DNA from: Campanula takesimana
Taxonomy: Eukaryota > Streptophyta > Magnoliopsida > Asterales > Campanulaceae
NCBI GenBank assembly: GCA_026119855.1
Contig: JAOWBW010000758.1
Coordinates: 1-64,000, forward strand
Length of the DNA stretch: 64,000 nucleotides
Reading direction: 5' to 3'
The notes beneath the pieces are model-generated. The model had not been told where the DNA came from and made no database searches. It saw only the letters and a list, made by a program, of their open reading frames with translations. A program made the position numbers and the translations under genes. Below, in pieces: positions 53,717 to 64,000 of the stretch. Every line of letters begins with the position of its first letter. Positions within the stretch are counted from its first letter, which is position 1.

Positions 53717-55824
53717 TGTCGCGCCCCGACCCGTGGTCCTACTTGGCCCCATGTTCGGGACACGCGCGGAAGACGTCATAAAACATTTTAGGAAAATTTT
53801 TCGAAATGTCCTTTCATAAAAGTTTCATATAACAAAACACATTTACTTGAAACTTGGTTTCATTTCACACGAACAAACTTTCACAACCCAAAGTACTTAG
53901 CCATAAGGCTTACACACTTTACTTACAAATTTACAAATCACCAACCTGTTCCAAAAATAGGTGATACAAAGATAAAGTCATGGGTACACTACCCAAAAGG
54001 TTATACATTTACATAATGTAGCCTTTACATAACACATGTCCCAAAATGTCTTACCCAAAATCACCACCTCGACGTCCTCCCTTGTGAAGTGACCTATCTC
54101 CTGGGCTCTCCTTTATCTAAGGAAAAAAACATTGAAAGGAACGGGGTGAGAATAAATCTCAGTAAGCTACTAAAATGCAACTACGTTACATGCTGAAATG
54201 ATACTCATAATTGAACAATGTCAATACACATTCATTTAGCACATAGCATAAGAGGCAAATCCACTCCATTATACCACACATAAGGCGGAAATAAACACTC
54301 ATTCGTGGATACTGAGCCAAGGTTCTCGAATCAAACAGATAACCATCAGAGAGGTATCAACTGAGCAGCACCAAAGGGCTGAAACTGGTTCATGAACCAA
54401 ACAACAACAACAACAACGGGGGGAAAATGACACAAAGTCATAACCCAAATGGTGACTAAACTCACACAAAGGAGAGCTAGCCCAAACCCAATCCGTGGCC
54501 CAAGGAAGGGGGTTAAAAATGGGAAACCAATGGTAGAAGCCTTACAATAAACTTGGCTCGTGTGCCATTATAATCCCTACCACTGCCCGACACCACAACA
54601 AGTACCAGTGGGACTTTAACACGAGCATAGTAATAAATACTTTCTTAAACAACAAACGGGACATGATTCCAAAGTAGGGAACCACACAAAACTCATCACA
54701 AAGATGCACCAATCCAAAACACATCAAAAGATGTTCAACAATATCCAATTACCATTTAGTTAAATTCCACAACACATATGTTCACAAAGGAACCGTTTCC
54801 AATAATAGAGTGTTCCACAACAACCCTCTAGGTACTCTAGGATATCACCTAAGACCTAGACCAAGATTGAATTCTACTTCAACTAAAATGGAACATCAAA
54901 TCTTTTTCAACATACTGGGCAGTCGCCCACACCTACCTGTGCGGCCGCCCAAAATTCCCTTGCCCACGACCAAATTCTTTCAGATAAATGTGCAGTCGCC
55001 GGCCCCATTCTGGGCGGCCGCCCAACCTACCCGCCAGGCCCAAAACTTGATAATTTTACTCCCTTCGTTCCACCGTCCCAAAAGTACTAACACTCTTATA
55101 CCTGAAGCATACACTCTATTCATATAAGTGCAAATAACACCCAAGAACACACTTGAACTAAACCAAACACTTATTACTGCAAATCTCATATTACTCCCTT
55201 TGTCCCAAAATCACAAGTATCACAAATAAATTCTTTTCACAATAATTTCACCACATATAACATATACAACATATATGTGACCATTTTAACATTTAAGGGG
55301 AATTAGTAACTTACCTATTTCGGGAAAAAGTATCGCAGAAATATGTTTTGTTCGAGTAGAAATGACCTATTCAACGCCCTGATCATTTTTATATAATTAG
55401 TTTTTAAAACGGTGTAGTAAATAAAAAGAATTAAATTGAAATAGGATGAACTTACCTTTTTCTTAAACCCTAGGAATGAAACGAGGAAATGTTCTGGGAA
55501 AGTATGCAAACACAGAAAGAGAGAGAGAGGGAGATAAGCATAAGTTTATACAAGATTTTTGCCCCATTTTTCTACTTTGGTCACTTGACTTTCAAGTTGA
55601 AAAATTAAGCCCCTAAAGTTATAATTTCACTAAGGACCCTAAAGTTTCAACTTAATCATTTAACTCCCTTAACCAATATTACTATTAACCAAATAAATAA
55701 CACAATTAATCAAGTAAGATGTGCAAGTCATAAAATATGATGCAACACATAAAATGCACACATAAATTCAAATTAAAATCCCCAAAATATAAAATAAATA
55801 GGGACATGTTTTGGGGTCGTTACA
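53717..55824 (-). mobile_element. G1 5' LTR
   Basis: 2108 bp, + strand TGTCGCGCCCC to GGGTCGTTACA. TATA on the - strand CTTGTATAAAC at 55545-55555, donors at 55455 and 55314, acceptor at 54117. GC words on the + strand at 54917, 54939, a weak one at 54961, then 54990 and 55012. On the right it abuts the PMD gene of D. Confidence 0.92.
54917..55023. promoter_or_regulatory. Phased GC word array in G1 LTR (22 bp)
   Basis: GGGCAGTCGCCC at 54917, GTGCGGCCGCCC at 54939, the decayed TGCCCACGACCA at 54961; then GTGCAGTCGCCG at 54990 and GGGCGGCCGCCC at 55012. All steps within a cluster are 22 bp. Confidence 0.85.
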
Positions 55825-56215
55825 TAGACAGTGATGATAACCTTCAGTGGGTGCAGCATGAGGAGAGTGAGATAGCTCTGGAGTTTCAGATTCCGGCGGG
55901 TCATGTATGTTGTTTACCATTTCCTTTATTCATCCCACTTCTGTCTTTTGTCATCCTCTCGTTTGGACTTGTTTTGACATGCTCGTGCTGCCTTTTGCTT
56001 AGGTGACTCCTCAGACATATGAGGCTATGACACGCCGTGAGGCCGGCCTACGCTCGTTGATTCGGAGTTTGCACCAGAAGTTGGCGAAGAGTCTTTGCAA
56101 GGTGGCGGAGTGTGGCGGTTCTCCTCCTTCTAGCGATGATGAGGGTGCTCCAGGCGGGCGTCCTCGGAAGAGGACTCGAGGCGATGCTAGCGGATTGGCT
56201 TTTGCACTTTGTTAG
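55825..56215 (+). pseudogene. D PMD gene, 3' part with intron
   Basis: First stretch reads DSDDNLQWVQHEESEIALEF, then QIPAGH. A 98-bp intron fits at 55905-56002 (GTATGT donor, TTTTGCTTAG acceptor). The last exon reads VTPQTYEAMTRREAGLRSLI, a probable coiled coil RSLHQKLAKSL, an acidic serine stretch, then the basic RPRKRTRGDASG and a stop at 56215. The position and basic end agree with a PMD gene C-terminus, but the mobile domain itself is missing: the middle was lost with the copia2/G1 insertions. Confidence 0.6.
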
Positions 56216-57659
56216 TGGTAGCATAGACATTAGTATAGCATATATTTATGGATGACTATATAAACATTTATATTATGTAATATGTACAGTAGCAAGTAGA
56301 ACGTAGAGTAGTAAGTATCATGTAAATAGTATGGCATGTAGACTGACTAGGAGCGCATTGCACAGGCTAAGGGTACCTTAGTTGGGTTTACACACTGCTT
56401 AACTTCTATTGGTACGAGTTGCCTAAAGGAGATTTAGGGCTTTTGACCTATGGGAAACGGGAGGTAGGACCCAAGAGTATCCTAAGGTGTAGGACCGAGT
56501 CAGTTAGGACATCACGGGGATGAGACGAAAGATATTTTGTAAATTTAGTGGAGACCGAGCGTGCGGGTTTATATATAATGTGTCGTGATAGAAAACACTT
56601 TTAAAATGTAACGACTTTATAAAGATGCCTTATAATTAATTACAGTCTAATTAATTCAAGTACTTGTCCTTCGTTAGGTTTGTTGATTAGGGTAGCCCTT
56701 CGGGTGAGTGAGATTTCATCGGGTTGCCGGTGATTTATGAGTAGCCAGGTAGTTGACCTAATTTCTTTTTGGGAAGCCTTATTTTGATGGGGGCTCTTGG
56801 AGGAAGTCAACCATGTTGAACTTTGGTGGAGAGATAACCTTTCATGGAAAGTGATCCTATTGGCGCGTCGGTAGTCGGTCAAATTCCATTGGGACAGCCC
56901 CAGTTTGGTGAGGGTATTAGAAAGAGGTCATCCATGTTGAGCTTCGATGGAGAGAGATGACTTTCTACGGGGAATGATCTTGTTGGAGCATCAGTACTCG
57001 GCCTAATTCCGTTGGGAAGAAAACTTGATTTCCAATTTTTTGAATGAGGATTGACACACGCATTTTTCTATTTGAGTAAAAGACTCACACATTTCCCTTT
57101 TTTTTCTTTCTTTTTTTATAAGGATTGACACACACACATTTCATTTGAGTAAAAGACTCACACATTCAAATGGGTTTACCGAAGAGACAAACATAACTTA
57201 AGTTGGCCTAATTCAAACGGGCTTTTGGGAAGAGGTAAGTGATTGACTCACTTTCCAAACGGGCTTCCTAGGGTGACGGAGAGCGGCCCTAAGGGACCTA
57301 ACTTAAAGGTTACGGGGACAAGGAGCCTCTTTGGCTTGTCGGAATATAGTCAGGATAACATGGGACAAAACCTTAGTGGTTTGGGACCAGATGGTACTCA
57401 CACTAGTTCGATCCATCACGACGATCGGAACAACTGAGATGGTCATCACATGGAGGTGCAAACTGAGGAGGCCAATGATTGACCAAGGTATATTACCATG
57501 TGGTGCCATGACAGCTAAACTTGAAGGGGTCATGGTCACGCGATGACACTGACGGGAATGACATGGCATGAGGGGCGCAGAAATGGTCATCATGTGACGG
57601 CCCAAGGAAATGGGAGGGAGTTACCCTAAGCGCCTTTTGTTTCTTTTCTTTAACAGACG
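56216..57659. other. D/F non-coding stretch with 124-bp repeats
   Basis: AT-rich to about 56630. Then a segment of about 124 bp with the CTAATTCC.TTGGGA-type phrase recurs at about 56752, 56876 and 57000 and more loosely near 57200. ORFs in this stretch show no domain. Which element it belongs to is unclear: it may be the PMD gene 3' end of D or the 3' UTR of F. Confidence 0.5.
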
Positions 57660-58340
57660 CTTTGGTGGATAACGGGGATCCATCCAAAGACTTAACTAAC
57701 TTCCTAGGGAACTATGCCTAGGGGTTTAACGGGGACCTAGGGGACAACACCTAGGGGTTTAACAGAAGTTTCATCGGGGATCGCAAACGGGATCACAACG
57801 GGATCACAACGGAGATCACAACGGGGATCACAATGGGGATCACAAAGGGATCACTACGGGGATCACAACGGAGATCGCAACGGAGATCGCAACGGGGATC
57901 ACAATGGGGATCACAACGGAGATCGCAACGGGAACCTTAGAAGGATAGCGGGGATCCATCTAAAGGCTTAACGAACTTCCTAGGGAACTATGCCTAGGGG
58001 TTTAACGGGGACGTAGGGGACAACACATAGGGGTTTAACAGAGGTTTCATCGGGTATCGCAAACGGGATCACAACGGGGATCACAATGGGGATCACAATG
58101 GGGATCATAACGGGATCACAATGGAGATAACAACGGGGATCACAACATGGATCACAACGGGATCACTACGGGATCACAATGGGATCACAACAGAGATCGC
58201 AACGGGGATCACAACGGGGATCATAACGGGGATCACAACGGGGATCACAACGGGAACCTTGGAAGGATAGCGGGGATCCATCCAAAGGCTTAACGAAACG
58301 CCTTTATGGAAGTATTGGAGGATAACGGGGATCCGTCCAA
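57660..58340. repeat. F 3' UTR tandem array, GGGATCACAAC unit in a higher-order repeat
   Basis: Runs of 12-13 bp units GGGGATCACAAC and variants, embedded in a larger duplication of about 290-310 bp. Its start, GATCCATC.AAAG, recurs at about 57678, 57963 and 58275, and GAACTATGCCTAGGGGTTTA is in both long copies. Confidence 0.9.
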
Positions 58341-59950
58341 AGACTTAACGGAATGACGCTCATTAACGCAAGAATGCAATGCGTCAAGGCCAAGAAGCAA
58401 AAGCGGAGCAAAGTCATGCAATGTGTAATTATTTATTCATCCAAGTTTACTTAAAAAGCATTTTTATTCCTAAATGGTTGGAAAAGATTTCTCTTCTTTT
58501 TCGCAACTACTCTAATTCCTAGATCAGTGGAGGCCATCACTACGCCTATAGACCCCTCGTTTTTCACCTGTCTTGCACACTCCCAAGGATGGACTGTCCC
58601 AGGCGAGGGTCCCATAGGGCAAGCGGCTTCCACCGACCAAAAGAAATGACCCTAGGGTCTAGCACATCGCAAGGTTCCCAATGCGTGAGCCATTCCAATC
58701 AAATTAATCCCCGGTTAAGATCAAGATTCATCTTAGGGACAGGGGCTTTCCGGCATGACCTCATCTTTGATGAGGGTTCTCGAATCTTATCTTTGGGCTT
58801 AAGGATGATTAATATGAACCATACATTAGGGCTTGACGGTACGGTGTCACCCTATCCTTAATACATGACTTAGGTTAATTATAGCCAATATTAACGCATA
58901 AGTCAAGGATCGGGTCAAAGTTGACCATGGTCACACTTGCTTTCACAAGGAGTCATGACTCGGGCATTAGCTTGGCCACAATTAATCTCAGACACGTATT
59001 AGGGACGTGGTAACGTGAGCTAGACCAAAAACCAACCAAGGTCTCGGTATTTTTGTGTCACGGACGAGTGTGGTTGACTCGGCTCGGAAGGGGAGGTGGA
59101 ATGGACCCGTGCGCGCTAGAAGGGCACAAGAGCACCAATCAAGCTGCATCGTGGCATCCATCCCGGGTTTAAAGGGTATTTTGAACGTGCAAGGTCAAGT
59201 GCGCGTAGTGTGAAGCCATTCTATGTTCCATTTTGAGTTAAAATAGAGATTTTCAATTCGTTTTAACATCATGAGCAATGTATAATCAAAAAAAATGAGC
59301 AAGCATGAATGAGCTATTTACACAAGTAATCAAGCAAGAATCATATGAACAAACAAAGCCAAAACTTGTATGTACAACAAATTGTGCACAACCAAAGAAT
59401 CCTTTGAAATCAAAACTTTACAAGAAACGATCCTTTTGAAAACCATTTGCAAAACAAGTTGTGCACAATAAAGAATTCAAAAAAAAAAAAAAAATTTACA
59501 AAATGGGTTATGCACAAGGGGGTTTTGAAAACCTAAATTTATGTCCAAAAGTTTGTGCATGACCAAGCTTCAAAAACCAAGTTTTGGCTAGAAAAGAAGA
59601 AGGTAATGTGCTCAAACAAAACTGTAAATTTGGAACCTGGACAAGCAGAAGTCAAAGGGACACAGAATGTTCCTGCCCTGCACAAAATCATTAAATTTTG
59701 GAACATTCTGTTCCCTACCCAATATAGCCGTACGGCTATAGAATGCTGGCAATTATTTTTTGCAGTTTTTCATCTTCTGATCATCAAGCCCCAGTTTATT
59801 GCACATCCAGAACAGTTTTCACTCCAAAAAATTCAAACAGAAATACAGCACACACAAAACAACACAAAAGTTAACGAAAACGGGGGACGGGAGTTGGACC
59901 CACACAAAAGCATCCCCAAAGTTTCTAAAAGAAGTTTGTGGACACTTTAC
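58341..59950 (-). other. F leader
   Basis: Matches the A0 leader (58500-58640) and the B leader (about 59500-59950). It contains the 18-bp palindrome TATAGCCGTACGGCTATA at 59723-59740 and a hairpin ACAGAATGTTCC (59662-59673) with GGAACATTCTGT (59700-59711). On the - strand it runs directly from the region before Gag into the tandem array, so Gag and Pol are deleted. No credible gene. Confidence 0.75.
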
Positions 59951-59969
59951 TCCCCAGCAGAGTCGCCAC
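59951..59969 (-). other. F primer binding site
   Basis: - strand GTGGCGACTCTGCTGGGG next to the LTR; Tat type. Confidence 0.85.
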
Positions 59970-61462
59970 TGTAAGGATCCCGCCCCCGCGCGGAGGATCG
60001 CGATGAGTTATGGGGGCGAAAGGCCAAACGCGGTTAACATGCCAAAAAATAACGGAGTCGCCACTTTTGTTAATTATTTAACCCAACAAAAGAAAAGGTT
60101 AGAGATTCTATTAGTTCGGAGGTCAGGTTACACCTTGGGAAGAGTTTCACGTCACCCAAGTCGCCTCGGATAGGACCGAGTCTCCCTAATGTTAGTTAAC
60201 GAAAGTGCATGTGTGTGTGTGTGTTTTCAAAATGGGAGAAACTGACTGTTTTGACAAAACTAGTTAATTATTTAACAGAAAAGGTTTATTTTGCAAACTT
60301 TCTTGTCAGGAAAGGAAGAAACTGGAAAATGCCCTCCCCGGCCAAAGTAGTCGTATGGATGGGAAAGGCTCTCCAGGGTATTTTACAGTTTATTAGAAAA
60401 CAGCCCAGTTTCAGTCAAAACAGAGTATCCTTGCTGAAACTGGACTGGAATGTTGATCTCCAGTTTATGATTAACAACAAATCTTTAAAAAGTTCATTCC
60501 TATGCACTTTGATCATTAAAGGAACCCCAAAAACAAAGATTTGGGTGTGATCAAAGGCAATCATTGGAGAAATTTATGAAAAGTTGATGAACATGGCATT
60601 TAAACCAAAATGACCATTTTGGTGGATAAAGATTGAAACTTTACCACCAAAATGGACTTATTATACAAGATCAAACCTTTAAGGACACAAATATAAAATA
60701 AAGATCAAATCTTTATGTCCCATACTTGGTGATTTATGGCTAGATCATGGTTGGGGTGATAAATATTGGAACTTTATCCCCCAATCATGACTCTTATGGC
60801 CAAATAAAACAAAATCAACATGAAAATGTAACAAACCATGATCATCTTTAGGTTTTACCCCATAATCACACACTAGGTGTGAAGGGAACCTTGAATCACC
60901 TCATGATTTGGATCATATACATATATAATCATAATATATATAGCTTGAAAGGTCAAGACTTGTATAATATATAGATATAGTGCTTGAAAATGGACAAGAC
61001 TTGCAAGAAATGTAAAGTGCTTGAAATGGACAAGACTTTGCAAGAACAAGAAGAAATAACACAAGATAAACAAGTAATATGAACAAAGATAAAAGAGTTT
61101 GAGATGAAGAAGAAGATGGGGAGAAGGAGGCTTCACATATGATGGTTATGCCTATCTTCCTCTCTTTTCACTCAAATGTATATATCACTCACTTTCTGCT
61201 CTCAAACTGGCAGAGTTTCAACTCTCAAAACGTTTACTCCCCCCCTGAAATGATCAGCATGGGGTTCAATTTATAGAGGCTGAGGGTGCCCAAACCATCC
61301 GTACGACTCGACTTGGCGAGCTTCTGGATTTTTCTAAGTTTAATTCCAGTTCAGTCCTAGAATATCAGGTTTATCCTAGTGAGGTCCCGGCCCATTGGTT
61401 TATCCCTAAATGGTACCAAGAATTCCTCTAAAGTAGGTCGATTTCAGATTGGGGTACTTATA
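59970..61462 (-). mobile_element. F 5' LTR
   Basis: About 1493 bp, + strand TGTAAGGATCC to GGGGTACTTATA (CA changed to TA at the end). It aligns with LTR B reversed. It keeps the TATA context and the 13-bp hairpin (60402-60446), while the GTACGG palindromes have decayed (about 60345 and 61296). No matching 3' LTR was found on the left. Confidence 0.88.
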
Positions 61463-61792
61463 GATTGATCAAAGCGATTGTTATTTTGAGACTAATTGTT
61501 TGTTAAGTTATGTATGATGGTTTGTGGGTCCATTTACCTTTTAATGAGTCTTCATTAACAAATATATTTGGGATTAATTCATCATATAAATATATAGCAA
61601 TCAATTGTCAATTAAGATTAATACAATTTTCATAGAGTTGATGTATATGCAAGATTATGTCTTAAGTCTAGAGAGAAAAGAAATAAAGACACTTTTATTA
61701 TTAAAAGACTCGAATTGACTAGTCCAAGGCGGAATTTAACAATCTAACTAGGGTCCAAAGTGGACCTTTGCTAGTAAAATAAAAGACTAATG
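61463..61792. other. Unassigned 330 bp between F and the D Gag-like gene
   Basis: AT-rich and non-coding. It interrupts the Gag-like gene of D after NCLQ, so it is either a small insertion or the edge of a deletion. It has a short inverted repeat GGTCCA/TGGACC near 61756. I could not assign it to any element in the window. Confidence 0.4.
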
Positions 61793-62528
61793 TCCAAGGT
61801 TGGAGGCAATTCTTGGTGTCATGTCCGACGTATTGGTGATACTTGCTGTACCTGGAGGGATCTAAGTCTTGTCTTCTATTGATTGGTTTGAAGTCAAGGA
61901 GAGGAGATAACTTGCCGGCTTGAACTAGACTTTCGAAATATTTTTCTAATGGCATACCTAAGTCATCAAACTTGCGCTCGTCCTTCTTGTCACGAACCAT
62001 CTTGGAGTGTGATCTAGGCACCGGTATTCTTTTCTGATGAGTAGCCATAGGAGGCATCCCAATAGGGAAAGTGTATGGTGGCCTATACATTTGAGGAGCA
62101 TACGGGTGTTGAAACTGAGCATGAGGGAGAGTGCGGTTGAGGTACTCGTAGATGCCATGGATATCAGACCGAAGATGCTCTTCGTTTCCCTTTAGAGCCT
62201 TGCACATTACTTTCTGAAAGTGGTCTGTTTGTTTGGGGAGAACAGTCTCAAAGAAAGCTTCTTGTTCATCGAGAGCAGTTCGGAAGATGGTTGCTTGCTC
62301 ATTGAGGATAGTCTCATAGTGGACCGCTTGCTTGTTGAGGATAGTCTCGTAGAGGGACGCTTGTTCGTTGAGAGCGGTGTTAACATGGATTGCTTGCTCG
62401 TTGAGAATGGTGGTGAAGTGGGTTGCTTGCTCATTGAGAACGGAGTTGGGGTGGAGAGTTGTCTCGAGACCATGGGTGGCATCTTCGGTTAAGACTTCGA
62501 TGATTCTTTCGGCAGATATGATGCAAGA
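61793..62528 (-). pseudogene. D Gag-like protein with 11-residue repeats and Tat knuckle
   Basis: - strand frame that runs from the truncated LTR boundary (62528) into the gene. About seven 11-residue repeats of the type LNEQAIHVNTA, LNEQASLYETI and LNKQAVHYETI form a hendecad pattern (a probable long coiled coil), encoded by a 33-bp tandem repeat. A Pro/Tyr-rich linker follows, then FDDLGMPLEKYFESLVQAGK and YHQYVGHDTKNCLQ, the Tat Gag knuckle. The end is replaced by unrelated sequence at 61793. The start was lost with the end of the LTR, PBS and leader. There is no capsid domain, as in T. Confidence 0.7.
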
Positions 62529-63537
62529 TTCGGGGGTCAAATTACAATAGAAAAAGAATATACAGTTATCACTCCTATTGCCCGACAAATCGGTCTTTCT
62601 ATCATGATCAATGTTTGTGTGTGTGTTAGTGTTTAAGACTAGATCCGAAGATTTCCTACATTCTTCTCATCATGAGAAGCTCAGGTTGGTGTAGTTCATT
62701 GATGAATTAGAATGGGGAAAGATGAAGCGGGATCATGCATATAGAGGGGGAAGATTAGGGTTAGAAGTAGTTCCTAGATCATATTAGGGTTTGATGAAAC
62801 CCTAGGATCATCATTGGCTATGGCATGTGCACATAAACAGGGATTACAATCCTAGATCTAGCATATTATGTATGATAAGTCGTAAATCTAGCATTATAAT
62901 AAGAACATCATGAAACATATGAATGAACATATAAAACATGAAGATCGCTACCCTAAACATGGCATATATTATGAATCTAGACTAAGAACATGAAGAATAC
63001 ATGAAGAACATATGAATATGGATGCATAAACATAATGAAAATATGCATAAAATAGATCTAGCCTAAGAACATAATAAGAAAAGTAAGAGGACTTACCTTG
63101 ATCGACAAGAACTATGATTGAAGCTTCTTGAAGATTCGAAGAGACTTCGAGGGTGACGAAAAGGCTTAAACTAAGAGTTTTCCTGTCAGTTTTGACTCTG
63201 AAACTCGTAGAATGAATTGGTTATCGATCTCTGGAGCTGGAGGTACCTATTTATAGGGAATAAGAGTCGGAAGGAGTGGCCACGCGGCAAACTCCCATAC
63301 TGGCCGCGTGGCCAGTGTTGCCGGATCACGTGGTTATCTAGATCTCAGTGAAATCTCATCACTTTGTTCTCGGGATCAGGTCAATATCCTGATAGATTTC
63401 GACATATAACTGATTTCGTCAATCTAGAACTCTCGAATGCTGCCGGATAAGTCCCTGTCAGGTTTTTATTGCCTAAAAGGTCCTCGGAGGCTCCTAAACG
63501 TCTAGGAAGTCCTCAAAATTTAGATCGGGTACTAACA
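62529..63537 (-). mobile_element. D 5' LTR (right), truncated
   Basis: Matches the left D LTR from about 15694 to 16703. The last 90 bp or so of the LTR (- strand sense), with PBS and leader, are deleted and the LTR is fused to the Gag-like gene. TATA at 63246-63257; GC words from 63275 at 24-bp steps. Confidence 0.9.
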
Positions 63538-63818
63538 CAACCAAAATCAAGTGTCCTTGATATTCGTTCGAATGTGTGGATACCGATAGAGGATGAAGCT
63601 TATCACCTCAATAGTTCGTGTTCAAGCTTTTTGTTCGTGATTAAGTTTCAAGTCTCCACCAAGATTCAAGGTTTCAAAATCAAAGGCATCAAGGGTTAGT
63701 ATTCTAGTATTCATTATGCATGTATTTGATATAATCATATGAATGGATCTATGGGCTTTGGGTTTCATGAAATTTTAAATGCTTAATTCCGCTGTGCATG
63801 TTATGAGGAAACCCAACA
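63538..63818 (+). mobile_element. copia1 3' LTR, right part
   Basis: Begins with the second CAACC and aligns with the copia2 LTR end (20906-21182), finishing AAACCCAACA. The next bases are not a PBS, so this is the outer end of copia1. Confidence 0.92.
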
Positions 63819-64000
63819 AATATAGGGAAGGGATCCAAGGCAAATGGGGTGTGGTTGAGCAATTTCTATTTTCTTAGCTTTCATATTTTCCAGTTCCATA
63901 GCTGAGTAGTTTGATTAAGCTTTAGCATGGTTAATTTATTTCGTTATTATAGCTCTTGCGTTTGTTAAATCAAATTGTTAATTTCTATTTTCCCCAAATA
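63819..64000. other. Right flank
   Basis: 182 bp of AT-rich sequence outside copia1. Nothing recognisable; it may be host DNA or another old element. Confidence 0.4.

Larger units (their letters stand above)
15606..63537 (-). mobile_element. Tat-clade element D, non-autonomous, with nested insertions
   Basis: Delimited by two LTRs in the same orientation (15606-16703 and a truncated copy at 62529-63537) and the duplication CAACC at both outer ends. The polypurine tract next to the left LTR and the antisense direction of the PMD gene show that D reads on the - strand. Its own sequence comprises 3' UTR repeats, a PMD gene (now split between about 19520 and 56215), some flanking sequence and a short Gag-like gene. 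No pol was found. copia2, G1 (with E1, E2 and T inside) and F lie within it. Confidence 0.88.

Noticed and set aside
62220..62492. 90-codon + strand ORF over the D hendecad repeats
   Set aside because: Antisense shadow of the 33-bp repeat; the - strand reading has the Tat knuckle in frame.
63819..64000. Host gene in the right flank
   Set aside because: Too short and AT-rich; no coding or splice pattern visible.

Overview
The window is plant nuclear DNA, almost certainly from a flowering plant and probably a eudicot. It consists almost wholly of nested LTR retrotransposons of the Tat and Tekay (Ty3/gypsy) clades and of Ty1/copia. I found no host gene, rRNA, tRNA gene or CRISPR array. Family content and plant-type spliced mobile-domain genes support a plant; the species cannot be named from the sequence.

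Layout. (1) 1-12462: internal region of a Tat element (A0, + strand) with decayed gag-pol, two plant-mobile-domain (PMD) genes read antisense after pol, and tandem repeat arrays. (2) 12463-14478: LTR plus leader of a second Tat element (B). (3) 14479-15605 and 63538-63818: remnant of a copia element (copia1), split by everything between. (4) 15606-63537: a - strand Tat element (D) sitting in the copia1 LTR, target duplication CAACC. D carries a PMD gene, now broken in two, and a short Gag-like gene but no pol. (5) Inside D, from 19668: copia2 (+, 5' LTR to integrase) joined to a Tekay remnant (G1, -) that runs to 55824. (6) Inside G1: a Tekay element E1 (+, 25315-34344, duplication CGAAG) and, only 23 bp away, a Tekay element E2 (-, 34368-52260, duplication CAACC). 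(7) Inside the 5' LTR of E2: a non-autonomous Tat element T (-, 41376-50540, duplication CCTGG). (8) Right part of D: a further Tat piece F (-, LTR 59970-61462 plus leader and a tandem array). The deepest nesting is copia1 > D > G1 > E2 > T.

How the parts work. Each autonomous element once made Gag (capsid plus zinc knuckle), protease, reverse transcriptase, RNase H and integrase, with transcription from the 5' LTR, priming at a PBS (initiator tRNA-Met type for copia, E1, E2 and G1; TGGCGACTC type for Tat) and a polypurine tract at the 3' LTR. All coding regions here carry frameshifts, stops or truncations. T and D kept cis signals and a small coiled-coil/zinc-knuckle Gag-like gene, so they would need proteins from a full Tat element.

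The most striking signal is not a gene. LTRs and leaders of several unrelated families carry short GC-rich, CpG-rich words repeated at a fixed, family-specific distance with unconserved spacers: 22 bp in both copia LTRs and in Tekay E1, G1 and E2, 24 bp in D, 29 bp in T. Related LTRs use different words but keep the period. The Tat pieces also carry covarying hairpins and a conserved antisense 3' module, and the Tekay LTRs carry a candidate intron.
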